Shown: one piece after another, positions 11,931-22,500 of the stretch
Numbering within the stretch: the stretch's first letter is position 1
How the letters are laid out: each line of letters begins with the position of its first letter
Source: Sternotherus odoratus
Taxonomy: Eukaryota > Chordata > Testudines > Kinosternidae
Assembly: GCA_032164245.1 (NCBI GenBank)
Contig: JAVMKO010000001.1
Coordinates: forward strand, 78,489,892 to 78,553,891
Direction of reading: 5' to 3'
DNA: 64,000 bases
Notes under the pieces: generated by a model
Told to the model about the DNA's origin: nothing
The model's database searches: none
What the model saw: only the letters and a program-made list of their open reading frames with translations
Translations under genes and position numbers: made by a program

Positions 11931-11992
11931 TGATCAGAGGCAGCTGCTGGCATGGAACCAAACTGTGTGTGTTTGTGGGAACCGTAAGCAAG
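11931..11992 (+). other. Candidate 62-bp upstream exon of MRTFA
   Basis: The segment is preceded by 'tttttttcccttttcag', a near-ideal acceptor, and followed by 'AAG|gtatgtat', a good donor. Skipping its first two bases, one frame is open throughout and would join in frame to the exon at 24378 with either acceptor there. That frame contains no ATG. In another frame an ATG at 11952 opens an 11-codon upstream ORF that stops inside the exon. MRTFA genes are known to have noncoding 5' exons upstream of the MAL start exon, so a 5' UTR exon is the most likely meaning. It could also be a chance splice-site pair in intron. I have no transcript evidence. Confidence 0.4.
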
Positions 11993-14045
11993 GTATGTAT
12001 AAATGTATTTCCCCTCTGCTCTCTGCAGTCTCATAAAATAGGTTTGAAAACAAAAGTGTTTTTTTGTACTATATCTTAAATTTACCATTGCCTTGTTGGC
12101 ACTATCCATGATGGTCACTGTCATTGCCCTAATCCAATGAAGATGGAATTTTGGAAACCCTTGTAGACAGGAGCTGACAGCTTCCCAGAAGAGATAAAAA
12201 TGCAGGACACATCTATACTAAGTACCATGTCAAATGTTAAACAGACTTTGACATTCTGTTGTAGTTACATCTAACACTGAGTGCATCCATGTAGCAGTAT
12301 TTTTATAGTAATAAGAAAGTTAGTTGTTCCTTGCTGAAGAGCCCAGTTTGTATTATTTTGTCCAAACAACCTTGTTTCTACCCATACTGCCTCAGCTGCT
12401 GGTCTCAGAAGAGAGGTGTGTGTTAAATACAGTATGTTCATATGGGATGTTTTCCTGTACAGGCGCCCCCCCCCCCCCCTACCAACCCAAAAAAACCCAC
12501 CACACTTCAGGGAATATACCTCTTCAGTATCTGTAAATTAGCATTCCTCCAAATCCTCTGCTTTCCACAATAAAGGTCTTGTATTAATAACTCTCTAATG
12601 GCTTTTGAACTGATGGATAAACTTCACCAGCCTATGTGAATGAAATAAAACTGGCCCTTTGTTCTGCTCTTGGATGGTAGTGGTTGCTCCAGAATGCCAG
12701 AGGAAATTATTTTATACTGTGGCTGAAACCTTTAAAGGAATATTGCACAAAGTGGACAGTAAATTGTACACCAACAATATTTGGGGTGGGTATAAATGGG
12801 ATTAGATGCTCATTTGGTACCATTTCAAGGTTTAATAGATGGCGGCTCTTGAAATTGGAATGAATTTTTCTCCTTGCACCCACTGCAGGGCTTTAGTACA
12901 GACTTTGATAGGAAAAGGAGGTTATTTTCATGTTTTTGAGTAGGATTAGTTTAGTAAATACCACACATGAGTTTCCTAAAACTGTGACAAGTGACACTGT
13001 GGACACCCCAGTCCTTTGATTTTATGTCCACCCAGGCTTCAGTTGCAGTGTTCAAAGAGTTTGAAAGCCATGGAATGCCTATTATGAGCATTGGATTATG
13101 AAATGTATTTGAAATTATTTGGGAATCTGGTCTTTATTTCTGAACCTGCTGTTCATGTATTCAAGAAATAAATGGTCATTTAACAATTATTTTTATGAGA
13201 TTTTGTTTAAACCTTTATCACTCCTGGACTGAGTAAAATGAATGTGAATTTTTTAGAGGAAAATTTCTAAAGAGCATTAGAAATATGATCCTGGATGAGA
13301 GTGGATTTTTTAAGTATAATGAGGGAATTGCCTTTATGTACATGGATTTATCAGCCATTGTATAGATGATGCTGTTTTTGATGCAATTACACAGACATGC
13401 TCATTCTTGCTCCTTCTTCTAAGCCCCAACAAACAGCTGTTCAGACCGTTAGTCTTATAAGATTTCTTGCTATTTTCTTGCTGGCCCCAACATGTTTTGT
13501 TTTGGATCTTATGTTGGCAGATTTGCTCAAGGCAACAGTGAAAAGATTTCAGGTGATCTTCAAAGATGGCCTGTCCCCTACTCTTTAAGGTAATTGGGGC
13601 AGGATACAGTCGTGGCACCACACCCATCTGTTCCTTATCAACTTTTCTGTTTGCATGTGTTGCAAGAATGTTTTTAAATGAAGGCCTGGAGGATGGTGAC
13701 TCAAGGGATCAGGGATGGGATAAATACAACCTTTCACCTTGGAGTCACTGTTCTAATCCAGCCTGTGGTTGATAGTAACTGTGAATGGTTCATTTGCTTT
13801 TGTGAAATGAGTTGATCACAATCCAGTTTCCAGAGGACTAGGATCTGAATTTTATATTTACATATAATAATAATTAATAAAAAATTATGCTAATTAATCA
13901 TGTCATGGGTATTCTCAGCAGCAGAAGCTGAACTCTTACCTTAAGGTGATTTTCCCTGATGTCAGAGCTGATGCACACCGTTGAGATGCAGAGTTTGTGT
14001 GAAGCTTGCACTACTGCTGCCTGTGCTTTTACTATAAACAGCTAT
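11993..14045. other. Intronic DNA, nothing recognised
   Basis: Single-copy-looking DNA. A run of C lies at about 12466-12479. No exon or repeat could be supported. Confidence 0.5.
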
Positions 14046-14115
14046 GGTGTCGGTCTTCAGGCCAATCAGACAGAATCTAAATTTACTGGAAAAATAGTCC
14101 TGCCTCCATGTGTTG
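14046..14115 (+). repeat. 70-bp segment copied in inverted orientation at 15699-15768
   Basis: This 70-bp segment starts 'ggtgtcggtcttcaggccaa'. Its reverse complement occurs at 15699-15768 with one mismatch (69 of 70). The first copy sits in DNA that looks single-copy; the second sits inside a hAT element, so this copy is probably the source. Confidence 0.9.
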
Positions 14116-14295
14116 CCTACTTGAAATCTAAGTGGAAATATACTGAATACTTTCCTTAATATATACTTTTGGAGAGCCTTGTGGAAATAACTTCCTTCAT
14201 ATCCAAAGATAAAAGGAGAGACTGAGAATTGCTTCACTCCTGGAGAATCTCTTACCGTGGTGGCAAGCCATGGATTGATTTTTGACTTAGGCTTA

Positions 14296-14881
14296 GGGCT
14301 TGGCTACACTGTCAGATGTAGAGCACTTTGGGTTAAACCAGCCTTCGGAGAGCACAGTAGGGAAAGAAATTGGGAGGGGTGCATTATAGGCAGCTATCCC
14401 AGCATTCAGGTGGCTGCAGTGTGCTTTTCAAATGTGGGGTGATGGGGTGGAGTGTGATGTATGTGGGGGGGGAGAGTGGATTTTTGGGGTTCTGAGAGTG
14501 TCAGCATGCTGTCTTGTAAGTTCAGACCCCCATCTCCCCCGCCTCTCTCTCACTCAAAGCAAACCGCTGTCTTTCTGAAACAGAGCTTTGATAGGGCACG
14601 TCTGCATTCCTGCAGCTGCTTTCACAACAAGGAGAAGAGTGGCCACTTGATTTAAGGGGATTATGGGACGTTTCCGGAGGTCAGTCAGAGTGCAGTAACG
14701 GAACTGCTCATTCACACTGGGGCGTCTCACCTAATACCCATCAGACGTTATCGCTCTTGCTGAGATGCGCTCTAGCTAGGGAGTCAGCGCGCTCTACGTG
14801 CCTTGCCAGTGTGGACGGAGAGTGAGGTAGAGCGCTCTGGGTGCCTTTACTGCGGTATAACGTGCAAGTGTAGCCAAGACC
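14296..14881. mobile_element. PIF/Harbinger-type MITE with TTA target duplication
   Basis: The left end 'gggcttggctacact' and the right end 'agtgtagccaagacc' are inverted repeats with two mismatches. TTA flanks both sides (14293-14295 and 14882-14884), the 3-bp duplication expected for PIF/Harbinger. The interior has no transposase. The ends match those of the element at 4737-5048. Confidence 0.85.
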
Positions 14882-15257
14882 TTAGTGTGGCTAGTATGGA
14901 GGGAAGTGGAAGAAGGCGTATTGAAAAGTGGGTGAGCTAGCAAATTAACATTATTCAATCCCTCTACGCTAGTCTTGTCTAATTTGTTTAAGGCAGTGGT
15001 CTCCAACCTTTTTATGCCCAAGATCAATTTCTGAATTTAAGGGCAATGCAGGATCTACCCCTCCCCTCCCTCAAAGTCTCGTCCCATTCACTCTATCCCC
15101 CTCTGTCATTTGCTCTCCCACACCCTCCCTCACTTTCACTGGGATGGGGGTTTGGGATGTGTGATGGGGTGTAGGCTCTCAGCTGGGGCCAACGGGCTCA
15201 CAGTATGGGAGGGGGCTCTGGGGTGAGCCTGTGACAAGGGGTTGGGATGCAGTAGGG

Positions 15258-15697
15258 CAGGTGTGGCCGACCTGAGCCTGAGAAGGAGCCAGAATTTACT
15301 AATGTACGTTGCCAAAGAGAGACAGTTATACGTCAGCAGCCCCCCCACCAGCTCCCCCACCCTGCTCCTAGCACCTTCTGCCCACCAGCAGTCCTGCTGA
15401 GCAGCACCTTCCCCTCACTACCTCTCCCATCAGCTGTTTCATGGTGTGCAGGATGTTCGGGGGGGGGGGGGGGGGAGAAGGACCAAGGGCACAGCAGGCT
15501 CAGAGGAGGGGCAGGAAGGGGTGGAGTTGGGACAGGGCCTGTGACAGAGCCACAGGTTGAGCAGTGAGCACCCCCCGGCACATTGGAAAGTTGATGCCTG
15601 TCGCTCCATCCCCAGAGTTGGTGCCTATACCTGGAGCCGCATATTAACTTCTGAAAAGCTGCATCTGTCTCTGGAGCCACACGTTGGCCACCCCATG
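15258..15697. mobile_element. Probable nested hAT-type element
   Basis: The left end 'caggtgtggccgacctgagc' is matched by 'cgttggccaccccatg' in inverted orientation. No convincing 8-bp duplication is visible, probably because the right junction carries the 70-bp inverted insert. It includes a run of about 20 G near 15457. Confidence 0.5.
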
Positions 15698-15698
15698 C

Positions 15699-15768
15699 CA
15701 ACACATGGAGGCAGGACTATTTTTCCAGTAAATTTAGATTCTGTCTGATTGGCCTGAAGACTGACACC
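15699..15768 (-). repeat. Inverted copy of 14046-14115 inside a hAT element
   Basis: The sequence is the reverse complement of 14046-14115 with one mismatch. It starts directly after the right end of the nested hAT-like element. Its placement looks like filler DNA copied from about 1.6 kb away during repair of a break. Confidence 0.9.
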
Positions 15769-16294
15769 CCTAGAGGATGAGCGGTGCAAGCTCTGGGAGG
15801 GAGTTTGGGTACAAGAGGGGGGTGCAGGATGTTGGGGTGCAGGAACAGATATGGGGTGCTGGAGGGTCGGCTAGGGTTTGGGCTGCAGGACAGGGTTTGG
15901 GGTGCAGGCTCTGGGCTGGGAGTTGGGGCAGCACTTGCCTCGAGCAGCTCCCAGTTGGTGGTGTAGCGTGGCTGCCGCTAAGGCAGGCTCCCTGCCTGCT
16001 TGACCTGGCCCCAGATCTCTCCTAGAAGGGGCCAGCACTCCCCTGTGGCCCCTGGAGGGGGGTGAGGATGGGTGGTATGCCCCTCTCTGCAAGCACTGCC
16101 CGCACAGCTCCTATTGGCCACAGCTCCCTGTTCCTGGCCAATTTTCAGGGGTGATGTTTGGAGGCAGGAACAGTGCACGGAGGGAGACACAGGCAGGGAG
16201 CCTGTCTTAACAGCAGCCTTTGCTGTGCTGCCGGAGATTGTGATCAACTGGGAGATCCTCTAGGATCGACCAGTTGGTGACCCCTGGTTTAAGA

Positions 16295-16957
16295 GATGCT
16301 GTGTCTGAGTTTGAAATTCAGAATTTGTTGTCAGACATAAAAAGTCTCATTGTGAGATTTTCTTGAAGATAACTTGGATATTTAATTGCTTTCTCCTTCA
16401 GATAATTAAACAGTGTTTCAGGGCTAACAGAAATCTTGGAAACCGGGACTTGGTTTCACTCAAATTAATATGCATATAGCTGTCTTCCAGCAGCTTCAGA
16501 TCAAGGGAGGGTGTTTTTCCCAAGAAGCGGTCAGGACTGGGACAGTTAGCTCTGAAAGATTCTACCGTATGTCTTTAGAAAAACTCTCCACTAAAGACAT
16601 TTGTGTATAGTAGTACTACAGTGGGGAGGCAAGTGGGAACAGAAATGTTGCTTCCCATCCAAACTTCCTTAACCAAAGAGGATTTCCTTACTTCTCTGTC
16701 TACAATATCCTCATGCCCTGTGTTTTTGTGTAAACATGTTCTTCTGTGGCTGGGATTCCAGTGGTGTATGAGAGAGCCTGTGCTTCCTTATAGAGTGTAC
16801 ATATGATTTTTGTTTTTTAACTGTTTCCTGTGTTTTACTTCGTAACTGTTCAGGATTTCATATAGTCATAATCTAGCACAAGACTCTAGTTAGAGAAATC
16901 TAAGTGATCAGATATTCAATGGCAGTTGCTTTTGGCATTTGTATAATCTTTCAGAAA
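16295..16957. other. Intronic DNA, nothing recognised
   Basis: Short frames only, no motif or repeat family supported. Confidence 0.5.
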
Positions 16958-16970
16958 CATTTTAGACTCT

Positions 16971-17167
16971 AGAATAAGAGAGGTAGCCGTGTTAGTCTGG
17001 AATAGCAGAGGTAACAAAGTCCTGTGGCACCTTAAAGACTAACTATAAAGTTTTCAAGCATAAGCTTTTGTGGGCTAATACCCACTTCATCGTATTAGCC
17101 CACGAAAGCTTATGCTTCAAAACTTTATAGTTAGTCTTTAAGGTGCCACAGGACTTTGTTACCTCTG
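16971..17167. mobile_element. Penelope-tail palindrome with perfect 13-bp target duplication
   Basis: Two arms of 76 bp (17005-17080 and 17093-17168) are inverted copies with two mismatches around a 12-base loop. Each arm is the 3' tail seen in the Penelope-like element at 7996. A 34-bp leader 'gaataagagaggtagccgtg...' precedes the left arm. The 13-mer 'cattttagactct' occurs directly before (16958-16970) and after (17168-17180) the unit, so the whole palindrome was inserted as one piece. Confidence 0.85.
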
Positions 17168-17180
17168 CATTTTAGACTCT

Positions 17181-18310
17181 GTGGATCTACCCTTCCCTCT
17201 GCCCCAGCAGCCTGCAGCTTCACCAGTTTCTTTGCTGCTTTGTGGCTTTGGCAACCATTAGCTAGTTAATGATAAGTGTAAGTAAAAAATAATAATAAAT
17301 AATGGGGAAGAGGACACAGACATTTCAGGATTCAGTAGTGTAGCAGCTGAGCAACCATAGGCCACTACATTTACTATGATTAGACTGATATTTGTGGATA
17401 ATAAGCAGAGCACACAGGAGATTTTATTTAGCAACATCTCAATTTAACAGGTGTTACCATTTGCTTTAGATTTCCCTTCTCCTGGATTATTCTGCTCAAT
17501 TGTGATGACCTGTAGGCACAGATGCCTTTGGGCACAACATGATTGTCTCTTCCTTCTGTTCATTCATCTCAAATCCTGATCCACTTAAAGCCACTCTGCT
17601 CCAAGATTCTCTCTTCTTTTGGCTGACTGATCACAGCTGGCACAATCGTTTAACAGAAGGCTGTTCTTATTTATTTATTTTTTTTTAAAAGTGACTACTT
17701 CTTCCTAAAATAGCCCAGCTGCACATGCATGCTGCTGCTGTTAGCTGCTCCAGGTTGCTTAGCAATTCTTAAACTGGTAGAAATTGCTATTGCCCTGGTA
17801 ACACTGCAAATGCAAACAGATTTCAAGGAAAGAAGAATGGGAAATGCTGTTCATAGCAGTATTGTCACTTGACTGGGAAAACATATGGTGGGTTTTTCTT
17901 TGTTCCTCTTTTCACCTCCCCCCATTTTAAAATCTGTTTTGTCCTGGAGGGTTTCCATTAGTATTTACCGTCATTTAATTTTGGGGAAGCTATTGCTGTT
18001 TTTTAAAATTAATTAAAATATTTAGTGGTAAGGCCTGAATTCCTTTCCTACTATCTGAAACTGTCACTGAAACCCTTGGAAGTTTCATGCATTGAACATC
18101 TACAGCACTGGGACTCTAATGAATGTGGGTCTGTATTTTGATAGAGAGACTGTAATAACACTTTAATCTCTCTCTCACCTCCCTGGCAAGTAGTCCACTT
18201 CTCTCTGGCAGTATGTTGGTCTCCAGCAAGTTTATCAAAAAATATTGTTGATTTCTATGTGACTATGCTAAATCTTGAAATTTTTGTTTGGCCTCTATTA
18301 TAGGCTAAGT
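17181..18310. other. Intronic DNA, nothing recognised
   Basis: No exon or repeat family supported. Confidence 0.5.
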
Positions 18311-19075
18311 CTTTGGGTATGTCTTCACTACAGCAGTAGGTCGATTTCCCTTAAGTCGATTTTCTAAAGTAGTCTTTAGAAAATCGACTTAGTGCATCCC
18401 CACAAAGGACGGCAACTGACAGTGTCTGTCCTTAAACTTTTGCAGGGGTCGACATAGGGGGTGTTGCACTGTGGGTAAGTATCCCACAGTGCCGGGAGTC
18501 CCCAGCTGTCACCACCTTTCCGGGCAGCCAGGCACGCTCGGCAGGGGACCAGCCCCCGCCCGAGCAGCCCCACGCCGGACCCCCCCCCCGCCCGCCCGAG
18601 CAGCCCCGCGCCGGACCCCCCCCGCCCGCCAGAGCGGGGGAGGGGGAGCCGGCGCGGGGCTGCATCGGCGGCCGTGGGGGTTCTCAGGGCTGCTCGGGCG
18701 GGGGGGTGTGTGTTCCGCGTGGGGTTGCTCAGGCGGGGTGTGTGTGTGTGTGTTCTGCGTGGGGTTGCTTGGGCGGGGGGGTGTGTGTTCCGCGTGGGGT
18801 TGCTCGGGCGGGGGGTGTGTGTGTTCCGTGCGGGGTTGCTCGGGCGGGGGGGGGGTGTTCTGCGCGGGGCTGCTTGGAAGGTCAGAGGCTTAATGTCACC
18901 TGCATCCTCACTAGCTGAAAATTGACCTAGAGAGAGGTCAATTTCAGCTACTCCTCTCGTTAGGGAGGAGTTATAAAGTAGATTTTAAGGTCCCTTTAAA
19001 TCGACTTTAAGGGCATGCAGGTGAGGACGGGTACAGGCTTAAATCGACTTTAAGCCCTAGTGGGGACCAGGGTTT
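18311..19075. mobile_element. MITE with subterminal hairpin and GC-rich interior
   Basis: The left part 'gggtatgtcttcactacagc' and the right part 'tagtggggaccagggttta' are weak inverted repeats of the 'tctacact / agtgtgga' type shared by many MITEs in this window. Both flanks contain copies of 'tcgac/gtcga' motifs. An 18-bp inverted repeat (18352-18369 and 18374-18391) forms a hairpin with a 4-base loop. No transposase is present. Confidence 0.6.
18541..18870. repeat. GC-rich minisatellite inside the MITE
   Basis: Two arrays face each other: C-rich units of 'gagcagccccgcgccggacc' type up to about 18640, then G-rich units of 'gggttgctcgggcgggggg' plus 'tgtgtgttccgcgtg' repeated about four to five times to 18870. 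The C-rich units are the approximate complement of the G-rich ones. Open frames of up to 140 codons here are a by-product of the repeat. Confidence 0.85.
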
Positions 19076-19076
19076 A

Positions 19077-19861
19077 GTTGAATTTGGAGTGGTCTGATGT
19101 GTTCAAAACCCAGGAGAAAATGGGGCATAATCAGCCCTTGGGGGGAGAGGAGTGACCTTTTTCTCATTAGCAACTCATCTTGCTACCTGCATGACCAACA
19201 CTCCCAGTGACTGATTCCAGAGAGATTTGTTTCTATCCTTAAATGGAGAGTAGCTGTGACCTAAGCATTTTGACTGACAGGGAAATAGGCTTAAAATCGC
19301 AGAAGACTTTCCCCAAACTCTTATTGGCTCCTTATTTTTAAGCAAGGATTCTCCATCAATCTTTTGGCTGAATTAACTCCTTCGTGATATAGTATATTTG
19401 TTTCTGTGCAAAATGCTCTTAGTTTTTTGAAAAGTGTGACAGCACAACAAAAAATTTAAATATTTAATTATCTTCTAAATATTAATGTATGTAACTGACA
19501 GCTCACTGTAAAATGCCATTTTTGTGCATGTGGGATTGCTACTGAAAAGATCAAGCTTCTGTCTATAGAAGTCAAGATTCAGCATCGTTCGCATACAGCA
19601 TTTGAAGCACCATACCAAATTCTGTCAAACAAAACTAACTTTTAACAAACCCTCACACTTGCTTCTTCCCTAGGTGATGGCTGAATCTCAGCAGTCTTTG
19701 CATCCTGGTATTTGCAAAATAATCTGCTTTGCCTGAGACTTCTAGGGGCAGTGACCGTCAGGGGATCTCAAGATGCATTGAGCCTTGGTTGCTGCATTTT
19801 TCAGACTGGTGTTTTTCCTTTGCAGTTACTGTTTGTAAAGTGGTCCACAGTGTGGAACAGA
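19077..19861. other. Intronic DNA, nothing recognised
   Basis: AT-rich single-copy-looking DNA without a supported feature. Confidence 0.5.
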
Positions 19862-19926
19862 CACCCTCCCCCCAAGGAGACACCCTCCCCCCAAGGAGAC
19901 ACCCTCCCCCCAAGGAGACACCCTCT
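19862..19926. repeat. Tandem repeat, 19-bp unit, about 3.4 copies
   Basis: The unit 'ccctccccccaaggagaca' is repeated three times exactly and then partly. It is a small, homogeneous array and may vary in copy number. Confidence 0.9.
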
Positions 19927-19929
19927 ATA

Positions 19930-20689
19930 CGAATTAAATACAGTGCAGACAGAGATTGAGTAACACATTTGCCCTCATTGCTCATATCCGTTTAACAGAA
20001 ACATAAGTGTTACTTTCAAAGAGGAATTGTACTTAGGAAGTGGTAGGCATATTCTAAATAAAGTGTAATGTAAGACCAAATACTTCATATTGCAGCAGAC
20101 TTGTTCTACTTCACTAGAGTCTCCACTTCACTAGAGTCATGTCAGAACAAGCACTAATTTCCTTTGAATTCTTCATAGTCTTTTCTGCTTCCACCTCCTT
20201 TCTCTTTCTTGTTTTGATTAGACCATGACCTGGGTTCCTAGGGGTAAATGACAACGTAGCTGAAATAACTGAGTATGCAGCTTGCCACCAGTTATCAATA
20301 TTTGTTTGTGCATATGTTGTGTTTGCAGTATTGTAGCTATGTTGGTCCCAAGATAGGAGAGAGACAAGGTGGACAAGTTTATTGAGAAAAAGCATTCTTC
20401 TCAGAAAAAGTGACTGCCACTTAGCACTTTGGTGTTATTTTTCAAAGTGCTTTGCAAACATTAATCATCTCTGAGATGGGGAAGAAAGGAAAATGGAAAC
20501 AAAGTAATTGCCTGCAAAAGGGGAATGGGAAAACAGTTTGAACCAATTTCAGACTGATTCAGGTTAACAGTTTGTGCTGACCATTTGGGTCAATATACAT
20601 GCCAAGAGTGGGAAGGCTGTGGAAATCTTTAACTAAAAAAGTTACTGTTCAATCAAGAAAAATAGAAAGTTCTGCACTAGATTTAGGTC
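19930..20689. other. Intronic DNA, mostly single-copy
   Basis: No exon supported. A short MIR-like remnant ('aaagtgctttgcaaacatta') may lie at 20435-20470. Confidence 0.45.
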
Positions 20690-21038
20690 TTGACTAAACT
20701 TGCGAGTTAGAGCACATTAAAGCAACCCTGGCCACCCTAACTCATGATGTGTCCACATTGGTAAGGCACATAGAACACTTTGACTCCGCAGCTGGAGTGC
20801 TCTTGGTAATCCACCTCGCCAAGAGGCATAACGTTTGCTGTGCCCTGTCTGGAGCTCTGCAGCACCAGTGTGGATGCCTTGGTCTCTTGATGTGTTCTAA
20901 TCGGCCTCCAGAAGTGTCCCACGATGCCTATTCTAGCCACTTTGGTCATCACTTTGAACTCTATAGCCCTGACCTCAAGTGACCAACTGTCAGTCTCGCC
21001 CTTTAAATTCTCCGGGAATTGTCTCAGCTGTGCTCCAG

Positions 21039-21440
21039 CCATAGGAATTATGATACCTTTGGGCAGATATCAAAGGACATGATGGAAAGGGGCCATGACT
21101 GGGCCACGCTGCAGTGTAGGGTTAAAGTGAAGGAGCTGCGGAATGCCTAACACAAAGCCCACGAAGCAAACCACCACTCTGGTGGTGCACTTGTGACCTG
21201 CTATTCCTACAAAGAGCTGAATGCAATACTTGGGGGCTGCACCACCTCCACTCTGAGGATCACCAGAGCCAAGTTCAACAAGACAGGAGGAGGAGGGAAG
21301 GAAAGCAGGAGCGAGGGTGCTGAGGAGGGGGGAGACACCGCAGCATCCGTAGATGCAAGCAGCCAGGAGCTGTTCTCAAGCCAGGAGGAAGGTATCCATT
21401 TGTGGTGGCCGGTGCTTGGGGAAGGACAAACACCAGAGGA
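21039..21440 (+). pseudogene. Harbinger Myb/SANT-like accessory protein, broken
   Basis: The + strand shows the C-terminal half of the Myb/trihelix-like DNA-binding protein that accompanies Harbinger transposases. Motifs in order: 'MMERGHDW', 'QCRVKVKELRNA', 'HEANHHSG', 'TCYSYKELNAILGG'. This is followed by an acidic, Ser/Gly/Glu-rich stretch. A TAA interrupts the frame between 'KELRNA' and 'HKAHEAN'. In live elements the protein helps bring the transposase to the nucleus and the ends. The N-terminal part of the domain is not readable. Confidence 0.8.
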
Positions 21441-21870
21441 GGTGTCCAGTAAATGGCTTTTATTTTGGCAAGGAAGTTGTTTGGTACGGGCTCTTTGGGC
21501 GAGGAGAGTTAAGGTTGCATGCTTGCCTAGATTCGGAATAGGGCGTTGATGTGCTCTCTCAAAGCATGGTAATTGGCCTTAGTGATCTCTTTGAAGGTCT
21601 CATCCAGGAGTAGGGCATTGCGCTTACACAGGTTTCTTGGGAGAGCCACTGTGCTCCTTGTCCCAGTCAGGCTAACATGTCCATGCCACTGTGCTCATAG
21701 CCATGCAGACGGAGAACTAGTGGGCCTGCCCCTCTCTGCAGCCCTTGTCCCAAAACTCTTTCCCTTGTTCCCATACATCACCTCCAGCCCACTTTCCGCA
21801 ACATCCGGGTTCTTATTGCCCCTAGCTGCCTCCAACACCTGTAGCTTCACAACCCAGCCCTGTAAACTTT

Positions 21871-22143
21871 GGGCTGGTCTTTACTACCCGCCAGATCGGC
21901 GGGTAGCGATTGATCTTTTGACGATCGATTTCTCGCGTTTTGTGAAGATGCGAGAAATCGATCGCCCATGGCTCCCCCGTCGACTCTGGAACTCCAGCTT
22001 GCCAGGAGGCGCAAGCTGAAGTCGATGGGGGAGTGCGCCGCTGCCATGAGGACGGCAGGTAAGTTGGCGGCAGATAGGCAGACTTCAGCTACGTGATTCG
22101 ATTTCCCTCTTCCCCCCCCCCCCCCGGTAGTGGGGACCAGCCC
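21871..22143. mobile_element. MITE inserted in the Harbinger element
   Basis: The ends 'gggctggtctttactacc' and 'ggtagtggggaccagccc' are inverted repeats. It belongs to the same family as 63404-63667, which has a TAA duplication. Its flanks here (ttt/taa) do not match exactly. Inside is a palindromic stretch around 'gatcgatttctcgcg'. A run of C lies near 22108-22124. Confidence 0.8.
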
Positions 22144-22500
22144 TAAGACCTTTACTGCCCCCCAATGTATTTTAGCCAGCCTGAAGTGCAGCACTCCTTG
22201 CACAGTACTCTGGACGGGAAGGCAGATTATGAGAACAGGACGTATGCAAATCTGTGATTGAACCATTCCTCACCCACTTGTCCTTTCTGTTTCCCAAGCA
22301 GTTGTTTCTCTTTCTTTTTTTCAATAAATGAACTTTTTTGGCTTTGAAAACTTTCTTTATTATTGAATAAAATAAGATACCTTAGCCCAGAAAAGCAACA
22401 GGCACCGCAACTCAGTGAGCAAACTCAGATTCCTACTTACATTGGAATCACTGCACTTCACTCCCATGCAGGGCACCAAGCATTTCTGGTAGCTTTCAGC

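Larger units (their letters stand above)
14994..16286. mobile_element. Non-autonomous hAT element, 1.29 kb
   Basis: The ends are 'cagtggtctccaacc' and 'ttggtgacccctg' (imperfect inverted repeats). The flanking 8-mers are 'gtttaagg' (14986-14993) and 'gtttaaga' (16287-16294), an 8-bp target duplication with one difference, diagnostic of hAT. No transposase frame is present. Part of the interior is probably a second hAT (15258-15697) and a templated 70-bp insert (15699-15768). Confidence 0.9.

Noticed and set aside
14461..14655. 64-codon frame and G-rich sequence as a separate gene
   Set aside because: It lies wholly inside the MITE 14296-14881 and has no homology.
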